Positions 29,476-39,041 of a stretch of 64,000 nt of DNA are shown here, in pieces. The stretch covers positions 20,291,521-20,355,520 of the forward strand of contig OX457044.1 in assembly GCA_949752735.1 (NCBI GenBank). Direction: 5' to 3'. The position numbers were made by a program, and so were the translations under genes. The stretch is from Lumbricus terrestris (lineage: Eukaryota > Annelida > Clitellata > Crassiclitellata > Lumbricidae). The stretch's first letter is position 1. Each line of letters starts with the position of its first letter. The notes under the pieces were generated by a model. The model was not told the DNA's origin. It saw only the letters and a program-made list of their open reading frames with translations, and ran no database searches.

Positions 29476-31089
29476 ATGAATAGATGCAAAGATGACAACC
29501 TAAGTTCATCCAAAAGTTGCATAGTCGCAGCTGACGGCAGAGAGGCGAAGACGAACAGAGATGTTGAACGCAATCGAATTGAAGAGATCTTACTCGAACT
29601 GTGCGATAAGAAGCCATTCGAGAAAAAGAAGAAGAAACTTAATTTACCGATGAAAAAATCGTTGCGTGTGAGATTTGAACGGTCCAATAGAAATGCCAAA
29701 GATGATCCTTCTGTTTCAAGGTACAGAACGATCCCTTCAAGGTACAGAATGATCCCGACCAACATCGACAGCCCCAACCAGAGTTGTGCCAAATCGCCTC
29801 CGTGTGTGCCTCACTCGTACAACGTCTACAGCTACTATTATCCAAAGTACGACATGAGCTATGGACATTGTCTGTACGTCACGCCTCGGACTCTTGACGT
29901 TCCCTCCGAAGACAACGCCATTCAGGTCGCTCCGTTGGCTGGCCTGGCCTTCAGGCAAATGCGCCTCCTGTCGCTCGAACACAACTGGAGGATGATCAGA
30001 CGGAAAAGGAGGGTGAATTCGGGAAGATGGTCCTTCACGTTTCCAACGGATTCGGAATGGGAATCGACGATCTACTTCTTCCCACGCTGGGACCTGTCCT
30101 TCTGTCCACTTCCGATGTCGAGGATTCAACTTCCGTTCGGCGGGGTCGAACGGGCATTTCCGGTCGAAACAGTCATCGAAGAGGAGGAAGAGGTTGATTC
30201 CACGAAATCGGAAGACTTAACTCACTTGAAGGACATTGTCGAGTCTGACGACAGAGACGACAGAGATACTCAACACGCGAGTTGTGGTACCTCTACGCGA
30301 ACTGACCTGAGCAGCCAATCGGTATCGTCGAATGAGATGACAAGTTTTACGAATGCTTTAAGTAGAACGCATATAACTCAAAGTCGTCATAGCTTTTGCC
30401 AACGAGCCGCAATATTCTCCTCACCAGGTATGGTCGAAGACATCCCCCTGAAGTCCCTTAGATTGAAAATGCGCGAAGAACTGAAACATCTGCAGACGAA
30501 TCAATCCGAGTTGAATGATGATATCCAGTCGGAGCGGTATGTTGACACAGCCAGGTTATCTAATTTTGGTGATGCGGAGGTGGTGGAACGCGCTGACAAA
30601 TTCCAACAATTGGAAGACTTGTCATCTATGCACAACGTGCACAAAGTTTCTAAAGAAGAAAGCGTATCCATAGTCGACAAGAAAAAACCATCTCGGAAAC
30701 GCTTGAAAGCAGTGCGAAAAACCGCCATGGAAAAGCTTGTCTTTGTAAGGCCGTCAGTAGCTGCCGGAATATCGCACCAAACGAAAGCTGGAGACTTCCC
30801 CAATCAACGCCAAACGCCGTCTAAAGACTCTGGAATCGACATTCCGAAGCAAAGGAACAGAGATCGCAAAACAGCGCAGGTCACGGCGAGACAGACTGGA
30901 AAAGACTGGTGCCAGTCTTGTCATATTGTGGATTTATTCACACGGTATGATTCACCTTCCAGAGGGAAAGACATTCACTGTGCACCAGTGTCTCGCCTGC
31001 GAATGCCGCAGGAACTACGACCTGAAGTACACAGAACGTACTTGTCGATATGGCAAACAAGAAGAGCCAGGCACGCTGCATCCCTCTAA
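29476..31089 (+). CDS. Uncharacterised 537-residue protein, single exon
   Basis: Product not recognised. The frame has gene-like composition throughout (frequent C/G third positions) and no stops. Residues 46-70 are basic (KKKKKLNLPMKKSLRVRFER) and contain RVRF, a fit to the PP1-docking motif RVxF. Residues 75-180 are rich in Tyr, Pro and Arg. Residues 225-245 are an acidic Glu stretch. The rest is Ser/Lys/Arg-rich and probably disordered with a short amphipathic segment (LRLKMREELKHL). No signal peptide or membrane segment is evident. The poly(A) motif AATAAA at 31088-31093 overlaps the stop. A Cys-rich +1-frame segment overlaps the 3' end. Confidence 0.65.
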   Translation: MNRCKDDNLSSSKSCIVAADGREAKTNRDVERNRIEEILLELCDKKPFEKKKKKLNLPMKKSLRVRFERSNRNAKDDPSVSRYRTIPSRYRMIPTNIDSPNQSCAKSPPCVPHSYNVYSYYYPKYDMSYGHCLYVTPRTLDVPSEDNAIQVAPLAGLAFRQMRLLSLEHNWRMIRRKRRVNSGRWSFTFPTDSEWESTIYFFPRWDLSFCPLPMSRIQLPFGGVERAFPVETVIEEEEEVDSTKSEDLTHLKDIVESDDRDDRDTQHASCGTSTRTDLSSQSVSSNEMTSFTNALSRTHITQSRHSFCQRAAIFSSPGMVEDIPLKSLRLKMREELKHLQTNQSELNDDIQSERYVDTARLSNFGDAEVVERADKFQQLEDLSSMHNVHKVSKEESVSIVDKKKPSRKRLKAVRKTAMEKLVFVRPSVAAGISHQTKAGDFPNQRQTPSKDSGIDIPKQRNRDRKTAQVTARQTGKDWCQSCHIVDLFTRYDSPSRGKDIHCAPVSRLRMPQELRPEVHRTYLSIWQTRRARHAASL

Positions 31090-31093
31090 TAAA
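31088..31093 (+). promoter_or_regulatory. AATAAA overlapping the stop codon
   Basis: The bases ctaataaaat contain both the TAA stop (31087-31089) and AATAAA. If used, the mRNA would have only about 10-30 bases of 3' UTR. Confidence 0.35.
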
Positions 31094-32690
31094 ATCCTAC
31101 TTTTCTTGCGTTTCTTTCCCAATAGAGCATCATACGAACTGGTCAACCTCTAGGCCTACACTGCGCAGCATCAATACAAAGAACTTGTCCAATTGTTATC
31201 CCCTTAGTAATGTTAATACACGCGGAAGGACGCCAAAGGCATTCTTAAGTTAGCCGCAACGTAGGACTACAATTATTATGGGAATGAAACAATACAAAAC
31301 AGACAAACTTTTTAGTTTTAGAAACAGTCTTAGTCTTCTTAGCTTGGAACATAAACTTAACTTTCAAGGACAATCTAGAAAGATAGACCTTTCCATTTCC
31401 ATCACCCAACCACCACCATCACCGACAACCACCGTAGCACCACGCTGTCTCCTCGTCTTGACCTCCCCGGATTTTGACCTGGCACGGGAACGAAAACGGC
31501 AGCTCTGGCTATTGCAGACTTGATTTGATATAGCGCCGGTGTATAAGCTGGTCTCCCTGACGTGGCTTTTGTGGGCGCTGAGAAATTCTCGAAGATTTAC
31601 ATTACATTTACATTATAAAGACCGGCGCTAAACATGTAAGCTTAAACATAAAACAGCATTTTTAAAGATATTAATCGGCATTCACACAGGTTGCAGCTTA
31701 TGAGTCAATCCATTCTTCATCTTAGCTTAATCTTCCATTCTTAATCTTAGCTTAATCTTCCATTCTTAATTTTTAGCTTAATCCTCCATTCTTAATCTAA
31801 GCCGACAGTTCTATCTTAACCGGGAGTAGAAGTGATAAATCAAGCCTGCAATGGTCCAGAAATTAAGAACCTTGTGAAGTTTTTGAAGAGGAAAATTACT
31901 CAGAAAAGCAATATATTGAAGAGCTGGGCTATAGAAAATGGCTTTCATTTTGTAGCCAGAGGCATCAACGTCTTATCATTACGTCCACAGCCATGTGCGG
32001 AGTATATCAAGAGCTATAGGGAAGGCTAAAGCCCCCCAAGAAGCTCCATAGTCATGTTTTTACCGTGTAAATGGTCTATTTTTTCGGGCCTAGGCCCTCC
32101 AAAGGACTTCCTGACGACCAAAAAAGTCAACTTTTTCGGCCGGGAAATACATAGATACATAATTTCATGAGATTAGAACTTGACGACTAAAAAAAATCAT
32201 CAACTTTCTCCGGCAGTAACGATTTTTTTTAAATTTTCGGCGCCGCGCTTTCTGGGCCAAGTTTTTAGCCCCCCAAACGGAAACCAAACTCCGCCCATGA
32301 CATCAGCTGTAGGCATGCTTACATTATAGTCAAACCTCGCCTCGAGAGCATTTTTCAAGTGGTTCAATAATAACACCAATTCATGATAACAATCAAAAAA
32401 ACAACAAGCCTAGAGAAGAGCTTAAGAATTGATAGAGGAAGTCAATGCCGAGTAGCCTAATTCTTAAAAGCAAAGGATTTGGATGCATACATGGGAAGTG
32501 TCGATTGCTTTTTTAGAGACCATCGCAATCCTTGGTAATTCTGGCTTCCTGTCTTAACGGTTTTCAAGTATCCAATCGCTATACTAACATTTAATTTTAC
32601 TACTTCTACTACCACTAGTTATAATAGTCTTTATTGCACATTCAACTCAGGTTACACATCATGAGTGATTTAGTACAGTGAAATGCAATT
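31094..32690. other. Intergenic, repeat remnants only
   Basis: Holds a GATTAC-tail family copy (31533-31615), a tandem cttaatcttccattc repeat (about 31715-31800) and a MITE right end with the GACGACT hairpin motif (32025-32300). No gene was recognised. Confidence 0.6.
31533..31615 (+). repeat. Retroposon 3'-tail family copy
   Basis: The order tatagcgccggtgtataagc, tggcttttgtgggcgctgag, aaattctcgaagattacat matches 3812 and 24560. Confidence 0.5.
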
Positions 32691-32739
32691 AGGTGCCAGC
32701 AAAAGCTAATAGCTTATACTATTCTGACACCTCTTTCCA

Positions 32740-32897
32740 ATTAATAGTTGTAGTTGTTGTAATTGTTACTACTACTACCACAACTACTACTGCTGCTACT
32801 ACTATTACGACTACTAGTTGTAGTTGCATCAGTAGTAGTACCAGTAGCAGTATAGTAGTAGTAGTAGTAATAGTAGCAGTAGTAGCAGTAGTAGTAA

Positions 32898-32928
<31 letters not shown>

Positions 32929-32960
32929 TGTAGGCATGCTACTATTATTGTTGCTACTAA
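32740..32960. repeat. (ACT)n/(AGT)n trinucleotide repeats
   Basis: Interrupted ACTACT then AGTAGT/AGCAGC repeats. Both-strand frames of Thr/Val/Ala are artefacts. Confidence 0.95.
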
Positions 32961-33199
32961 GAGTCTATCAGTAAAATCAGTATATTATTATTATTACTCC
33001 TTTTACTATTGAAACAATGTTTTCCTGTTATAGTTACTATGAAATTTACAGAGCGCAAATTGTAACCGTCGTTGGCTAAATACCGGTAAATCGTCGATGA
33101 CCTCTATAAGTATGACGGTTAAGCAGACGCCGCTGACTATATTTTCGTCTGCTGCAACGATATAATTATGTTACATCTATGTTGGAAAAGTATACTCGG

Positions 33200-33290
33200 C
33201 GTATCCACCCCCACCACACCCCACCCCACCACACTCCACCCAACCCCCTGCCCACCCACCACACCCCGCCACACTCCGACCAGCATAGGC
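33200..33290. repeat. CCACC-rich minisatellite fragment
   Basis: The block (cacaccccaccccaccacac, then ccacactccgaccag) resembles the minisatellite flanking the large foldback element at 53206-53559 and 61131-61376. Confidence 0.6.
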
Positions 33291-33779
33291 CTACTCGGCG
33301 TATCTTTGCAGGTTTGATGACTTTTATAGAGGCGCAATTTTAAAGACATAAATTTTTTGACAGTTCTAGTAGCCTACTGAGGAACTTTCTGAAGAACTTA
33401 GTATAGCTGAAGAATGTAGATAGGCTACAATTAAGTGTGAATAGCCTTCGCAATAATTCAGTCAACTGGCATGCACAAAATTAATGTCATACGTAATTGC
33501 ATGTAGTTGAGCCATGAAATAAACCAGAACCTTTAGTCAACATTCTTTTAATTACTACTAGTAACTCTAGGCCTAGTATCTTTCGAGCATATGTATGTTT
33601 CACGGTAGCACGAAAATTCTGCATATAATATCATGTTCGGCTCAGGCACGGCGAGCACAATTCAACGTAATACATTAGCTATAGTAATACTAATTATAGT
33701 AATATTAATTATAGTAATACTAATTATAGTAATATTAATTAATCAGTTCGCTTAACTATAGACGCTCAACGAGCGGGCA

Positions 33780-34322
33780 ATGAAACGCTACTCAAAACAA
33801 CAGCAACAAAATATCGGTCATAACGTGCACTACACTGAAGTCAGCAAAGTCTCGGTCAAGACGAGAACGCGTGAAAAATTCACAGAACTTGTGAGAAAAA
33901 CTCTGTTTTTATTCCTGGAACGAGACAACGAGCTGAAGCAAAATTCAGAGTCAGAAAATCACTCTGAATCAGAAAATCACTCTGAATCAGAAAGTCACTC
34001 TGAATCAGAAAGTCACTCTGAATCAGAAAATCATTCCGAATCAGAAAGTCACTCTGAATTAGAAAATCACTCTGAATCAGAAAGTCACTCTGAATCAGAA
34101 AATCATTCTGAATCAGAAAGTCAATCTGAATCAGAAAGTCACTCTGAATCGGAAAATCATTCTGAATCAGAAAATCAACAAACATGTTTGCTGGCATCAC
34201 GGTCGCTGCTGGAGCAGAGCCAGAATCCAGAACACTGCGGCCGTCAGGGCAGCCTGTCCGCTCAGAGCACATTGCTTCACCGTTCCCGATCGCGGCCTAT
34301 AACTCTTTCTTCCAGTTTCTAA
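33780..34322 (+). CDS. Low-complexity SESENH-repeat ORF (doubtful gene)
   Basis: The ATG at 33780 opens 180 codons. An ordinary-looking N terminus (MKRYSKQQQQNIGHNVHYTE...) precedes about 14 copies of an 18-bp unit coding SESENH or SESESH (33950-34170). A Ser/Arg-rich tail follows. Substitutions between units are mostly silent or Asn/Ser. It may be a real acidic-Ser repeat protein or a minisatellite that happens to be open. No splice or family evidence. Confidence 0.35.
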   Translation: MKRYSKQQQQNIGHNVHYTEVSKVSVKTRTREKFTELVRKTLFLFLERDNELKQNSESENHSESENHSESESHSESESHSESENHSESESHSELENHSESESHSESENHSESESQSESESHSESENHSESENQQTCLLASRSLLEQSQNPEHCGRQGSLSAQSTLLHRSRSRPITLSSSF

Positions 34323-34515
34323 AAGATAGACACATTAGACAAGTTTAGATAATTATTTCAAAGATAATATTGGTAACACAATTCTGATACTCACAATATA
34401 CCCTCGACTTCGCCTCGTGATATGTTGTAGTTCCAGAGCAGATATCTTGAAGAAATAATTCCAAACTAGAGTGAAGTATGTATGCCTGTTTTTCTTTGTT
34501 TGTATGCGCACTTGT

Positions 34516-34705
34516 TATAGGCTATTATAGCGCCCCTTCAAGCTCTCTACTCCGAGGCACTCCCGACTGCAGAGTGGACACTGCAGCGGAGTTTCACGCC
34601 GAAGCGCTGAGCAATTGCGAGTGAAGGACTTGCCCATGGTCCGTACGCGGCGACTTGAGGTGGATTCGAACCTCGAACCTTCCGGCTTCAAGGCCTGTAT
34701 GCATG
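34516..34705 (-). mobile_element. tRNA-derived SINE (minus strand)
   Basis: Read on the minus strand: GGTTCGAGGTTCGAATCC (B-box), then cacctcaagtcgccgcg, gcgcttcggcgtgaaactcc and an end cggagtagagagcttgaagg. It matches 37751-37982 nearly throughout; the 5' A-box part is truncated. Confidence 0.8.
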
Positions 34706-34879
34706 CATAGATGAATTACTATTATTATTTTTTCCCAGACGTAAAAGTAATTCCACAGGCTAAGAACTAAAGTAAAATCATGTGCGCGGTCAAGTTTGGA
34801 GTACACGTCCTCGTTTCCGGAGTGCGGTGTAAGGTCCCGATTGATAGTCTATGAAACCCTCTGATTATCAGAGCCTTCT

Positions 34880-35320
34880 ATGACAACCAAGAAGGACAGG
34901 ATCTATTTCAAGAGCATTCTCATGGGTGGAACATCCATGGTCGGTGCTGCCCCAGAGTACATCAGGGAGCTCTGTGTTCCCAACTCCAGCCATCCAAGTG
35001 GTCTTTGATCCATTATATCTAGTGGGATATTGATGGTCGCATGTCTCCGCGCATCAACGCTGGCGCACTCTTATGCACTGGACCATCACTCTGGAACTTA
35101 CTTAGTACTTAGTCCATCCCGTGCAGAACTGCACATCGGGCAACGCAGCCTATCTGCGTTGTTTCTGTTGCGTGCGTTTGTTTTACCTGGGTGGGTTGCA
35201 AGCCCACCGCAGAACCCTCCTCCTTTATCCTGGCTTGGGACAGGCACAAGCTGCCTCAGAAGAGGTAGCCTGTGGCGGAGGAGAATGCTCTTGAAATAGA
35301 TCCTGTCCTTTTAAAAAAAG
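34880..35320 (+). pseudogene. LINE fragment flanked by a 30-bp inverted repeat
   Basis: The plus frame contains GAAPEYIRELCVP, a box found near the C terminus of L2/CR1 reverse transcriptases (compare PDYLRELR near 38145). The 30-base segments 34892-34921 and 35281-35310 are exact reverse complements. Confidence 0.5.
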
Positions 35321-35439
35321 TTCGTATACATTGCATCACAAGTTGCTCTGTTTCCATATGTACATGTAACAGCTTGCCATGGTTGCTACGCATAGCGCCT
35401 TTGCATGTGAGCTTCTTGTGAGGAACCCTATAACCGTTC

Positions 35440-35712
35440 ATATATATTATACACAGATACATACATTGATACACAGATACATACATTGATACACAGATAC
35501 ACACATTGATACACATATACACACATTGATACACAGATACGTACATTGATACACAGATACATACATTGATACACAGATACATACATTGATACACAGATAC
35601 ACACATTGATACACAGATACATACATTGATACACAGGTACACACATTGATACACAGATACATACATTGATACAGAGGTGCACACATTGATACACAGACAC
35701 ATACATTGATGC
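35440..35712. repeat. 20-bp minisatellite
   Basis: About 14 copies of acacagatacatacattgat with a few substitutions. Long minus-strand frames (Cys/Ile/Asn/Val strings) are artefacts. Confidence 0.97.
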
Positions 35713-35840
35713 AATCAAAGGTAACTACTATAATCTATATCTATACTAATATAGAATCTCACCTGTAGACTTGGATTTTTCGGCGTCCGCAGCTTTTTTC
35801 TTGTGATCTAAAAACAGTTTTCGAATAAATCATATATTAT

Positions 35841-36190
35841 ATTATGCAATTATATAATTAAATTAAAGCATGATAATTTTGATTAATCTTAGCTAACTAA
35901 GCATAGATCTTTGCATCTTTTTCTCTGCTTGAAGACTTTTCTCTTTTCATGAGACTGTTGCGCTGAGAGCGCTTCTGAATAGCTCTGCAATGAGAAACAC
36001 TATATATAATATATATATATAATATTATGCAATTATATAATTAAATTAAAGTATGATAATTTTGATTAATTTTAGCTAACTAAGCACAGATCTTTGCATC
36101 TTTTTCTCTGCTTGAAGACCTTTCTCTTTTCATGGGACTGTTGCGCTGAGAGCGCTTCTGAATAGCTCTGCAGTGAGAAACGCTTTACAT
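35841..36190. repeat. Tandem duplication of ~185-bp LINE 3' tails
   Basis: Two near-identical copies (about 35841-36010 and 36025-36190) contain gcaattatataattaaatta, tctttgcatctttttctctg and gagagcgcttctgaatagct. The latter half is the LINE 3' tail type seen at 25100. Confidence 0.8.
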
Positions 36191-36254
36191 TATGTTATAT
36201 TAGATTAGATTAGCTAAGAATTATGTTTTATCGCTTATTTGTATACCTCTGCCA

Positions 36255-36520
36255 ACATTTATTTCGTTGTGACAGGTGTCCCACTAGCAGAACCGAGGTT
36301 CCTTATAGGGACGTATAATAGACCATTAGCAGAACCCAGGTTTCTTATAGGGACGTATAATAGACCATTAGCAGAACCCAGGTTCCTTATAGGGACGTAT
36401 AATATACCTTTTGATACCTTGCTGTTAGTCTGTTTTCTTGCTTGCTGTAATTACTTTACGATGTCTTCACGTTGACTTTTGTTCAATAAAATTTATGGTT
36501 ATGGTTATAACATTTTGAAG
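36255..36520 (+). repeat. LINE 3' UTR with 42-bp repeats and ATGGTT tail
   Basis: Three copies of a 42-bp unit (gcagaacccaggttccttat plus agggacgtataatag) are followed by an end 'caataaaatttatggttatgg'. The design matches CR1-like 3' UTRs with foldable stems and a short tandem tail. Confidence 0.6.
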
Positions 36521-36557
36521 CTGCGGAGTATTGACTTGTCTAAAACAGCAGAGTATA

Positions 36558-36592
<35 letters not shown>

Positions 36593-36865
36593 GCAAATAT
36601 TCGATGATCAACCAGACGTATATAGGCCTAGTACCATACTTAAATCTGTTTAAGACATTTCAATGTAAATTCTGTCAGTTTATCTATGGCTTCTATACAT
36701 GTCGTTGGAAGTTCGAGCCAAATATGAAGCTGACCTACAGCATCCCACTAAAGTTTTAAATCTCCAATTTAATTACTTGACACAACACGAAGCTAATTCA
36801 GAACCCCTGTCGAACCGCAGAAACTGTAAGATAGGGCAGTAGATTCGATTAAATCTTGAGTGTTC

Positions 36866-36996
36866 CTACTTCGGAAATAGAACGGCGTCTGTATTGTCAC
36901 CAGCTTGGTTTGCAAGAAGAGTATCTTCATTCCAAACAGGACTTCTCTTCGTTCTTCCTTCGGTTGAAATCGTATCCCAGGCAGACTCTTCAAGGT
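36866..36996 (-). CDS. Possible terminal (cytoplasmic) exon of the Ig-like gene
   Basis: On the minus strand, 'ttttcaactcaag' precedes a frame reading LEESAWDTISTEGRTKRSP, VWNEDTLLANQAG, DNTDAVLFPK and stop TAG. Composition is polar and acidic, like a cytoplasmic tail, and codon use is gene-like. Its entry phase (after one base) would suit a preceding phase-1 exon. No transmembrane exon was found between here and 38739, so the link is unproven. Confidence 0.35.
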
Positions 36997-37529
36997 CTTG
37001 AGTTGAAAATATCAGAAGACCAGCGAACTTAATAAGACAAACGAGTTACGGTACGAAAAGGCGATATAATTATAATTATTAGAAGTAAATCAGGCAGACA
37101 TAATATAATATACAAGACTAATGCATGTGAGATGAAGCTATTTTGCACACTAATCGTATTCGTATTCGAATCCGTTCGAATAGTCGGTCCAATCAACTAT
37201 TCGTATTCGGCCGAATAGTGATAATCACTTTTTTGGTAAGCCTCACTATCTATTTTACTACAAACTGTTTACTATGTCCAAGGCTCCAAGCAGTAGGTGA
37301 CCGTATCAATTTCGACCTGGATCAATCTTTCAGCGTGAGATCTGCTCAAACAGATTGTCGTAGGCTATACATTGTAACAAATAATTACAAAAGTTTGAGG
37401 TGAGAATCTGATGATCTTACGTGCAAACAACCAAAGGAAAATCATGTTTAAAAGATCTTCCTCCCATCTTGACACCTTATAATCCTAAGTGCATTTTATT
37501 TAGATATGTCTATTTCACCAAAGCGCTGC

Positions 37530-37690
37530 ACGTATGAACATCAGATGTCTTCTTCGTCTTCCTTTTTAAAAGCTCTCTGCCCCTCGGCAGATTGCTTCAA
37601 CTTCCAATGACGCCATTCTTCTCTTCGCTGTGCTTTTCCCCTCTTCAGTTCTTTGTATCCGTCAGTCATCAATTATCCATCCCAGGATTA
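37530..37690 (-). pseudogene. LINE fragment (minus)
   Basis: The reverse complement parallels 7190-7350 (gaagttgaagcaatctgccg, gaggggcagagagc). It is a decayed 3' end of the same family. Confidence 0.5.
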
Positions 37691-37750
37691 TCTGTCTCGT
37701 TCAGTCCCGGTCGCTGTTCCTACAACCTGCCATGGCCTCCCTGTTACATT

Positions 37751-37982
37751 GTGGGGCGCGGTGGTGTAGTGGTGGCGTCGTTGCCTTGAAGCCGGAAGGT
37801 TCGAGGTTCGAATCCACCTCAAGTCGCCGCGTATAGGGTCCTTGAGCAAGTCCTTCACTCTCAATTGCTCAGCGCTTCGGCGTGAAACTCCGATCATCCG
37901 ATGCAGTGTCCGCTCTGCAGTCGGGAGCGTCTCCGAGTAGAGTGGTTGATGGGGCGCTATAACAAGTGCACATACAAACAAG
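37751..37982 (+). mobile_element. tRNA-derived SINE, best copy
   Basis: GGGGCGCGGTGGTGTAGTGG (A-box part) and GGTTCGAGGTTCGAATCC (B-box) lie about 50 bases apart. Next come cacctcaagtcgccgcg, gagcaagtccttcactctc, gcgcttcggcgtgaaactcc and gcagtcgggagcgtctccga. The end is ggcgctataacaagtgcaca. The 3' part shares 'gagcg..tc.gagtag' and 'ggcgctata' with LINE tails nearby, suggesting retroposition by that LINE. Confidence 0.88.
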
Positions 37983-38089
37983 CGAACAAATACAATGCGT
38001 TTTGAGTGCCCTACAGGGCCACTCCACTCTGTTCCTGAAGAATCCCGAAACTGCCCTATTTAGCCGTGGTTGGGTCGGGAGCGCTTCTG

Positions 38090-38375
38090 AGTAGCCTACA
38101 TTGAAGAGGCGCTGATTCGGCAATGTCAGCCTGGTATTGCCCCAGACTACTTGCGAGAACTCCGTTGCTCCATGGGTATCCAAGGCCACCATTCTCCGTT
38201 CTGCATAAAAGGGAGTGCTTTTGGTCCCATTCGCACGAATGAGAGGCTTTCCTGTGGTCTTCCCAGTTGTCTGGAATGGGCTCCCACAGGAGACACGTCT
38301 GCTTTCTGGGCTCTTACTGAAGCAGCTTTGCTATTGAACACTGAAGAAGCGCTATATAAATTCCAGAGTGAATGA
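38090..38375 (+). pseudogene. LINE 3' end fragment
   Basis: Frames contain a degraded PDYLRELR box and PVVWNGLPQET (the W-N-x-L-P box). The end is acactgaagaagcgctatat, then aaattccagagtgaatgaacg, the CR1/L2 tail. A second tail (gagcgcttctgagtagccta) is at 38080-38110. Confidence 0.65.
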
Positions 38376-38738
38376 ACGAATGGATAAAAACGACCCAAAT
38401 AATAATGACAATAATTGCGTATATCGATGTGGCATGACTCCGACGCGTTCGCGTCGTATAAGAGAACAAACGAATATTCTGTATCAAAATCTAATACTGT
38501 AAATGAATCCGATGCAAACTGGATTTTTTAGCGTGCAGTCTACGCAAAATGTGCAGTGGTTCCAAACGGATTTGCGCAGTTGTAGAAGTACTTATGCGCA
38601 GTCAAAACCAAAGTAAAAAGGTCACTGCCATCCGATTGAGAGTAATTATTTAATCGTGGAGAACGGGAAGAGAAAGAGGGGGGGGGGTAAGCAACTCAAG
38701 AAAATTTCTTAATAGGAGTCTGATCTGCATGATCTAAC

Positions 38739-38985
38739 CTTAAATTGGATGGAGCAGAGGCCTGCTTTTCTAAATTTCTTTCCGAAGAACTGTTTCAGAA
38801 CTTTATGCTGCGTCTCTTTCCAGAAGAATTGTGCCTGTTCTATTGAACTTCCATTCGGCAGATCGACGGCTAAAGTGATCATATCGCCGAGTTCCACCGT
38901 CAGATTTGTCGATTTTTGGACGTCTTCTCCATTGTTGCGGGTAATACGAACATCGAGTTGTGATAATTTCTTTCCGGTGCAATTA

Positions 38986-38986
<1 letters not shown>
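38739..38986 (-). CDS. Ig-like gene exon 6 (partial Ig-like domain)
   Basis: The acceptor 'tataatatag' and donor AAG|GTTAGA bound 248 bases. They read DNCTGKKLSQLDVRITRNNG, NLTVELGDMITLAVDLPNGS, AQFFWKETQHKVLKQFFGK and end LCSIQFK. GDMITLAV and FFWKET look like strands B and C of an Ig fold. The domain is unfinished at the donor (phase 0), so a further exon is expected at lower coordinates. The start phase is 1, as in the other Ig exons. Confidence 0.6.

Positions 38987-39000
<14 letters not shown>

Positions 39001-39038
<38 letters not shown>
39001..39038. repeat. (TA)n microsatellite at MITE insertion point
   Basis: About 19 TA dinucleotides abut the left end of the palindromic MITE; a shorter TA run follows its right end. 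Confidence 0.95.

Positions 39039-39041
<3 letters not shown>

Noticed and set aside
30720..30760. MEKLVFVRPS in the unknown gene resembling the CBM21 core of glycogen-targeting PP1 subunits
   Set aside because: The other CBM21 hallmarks (W-x-x-H and N-N-x-x-x-N-Y) are absent, so the similarity is probably chance despite the RVRF motif upstream.
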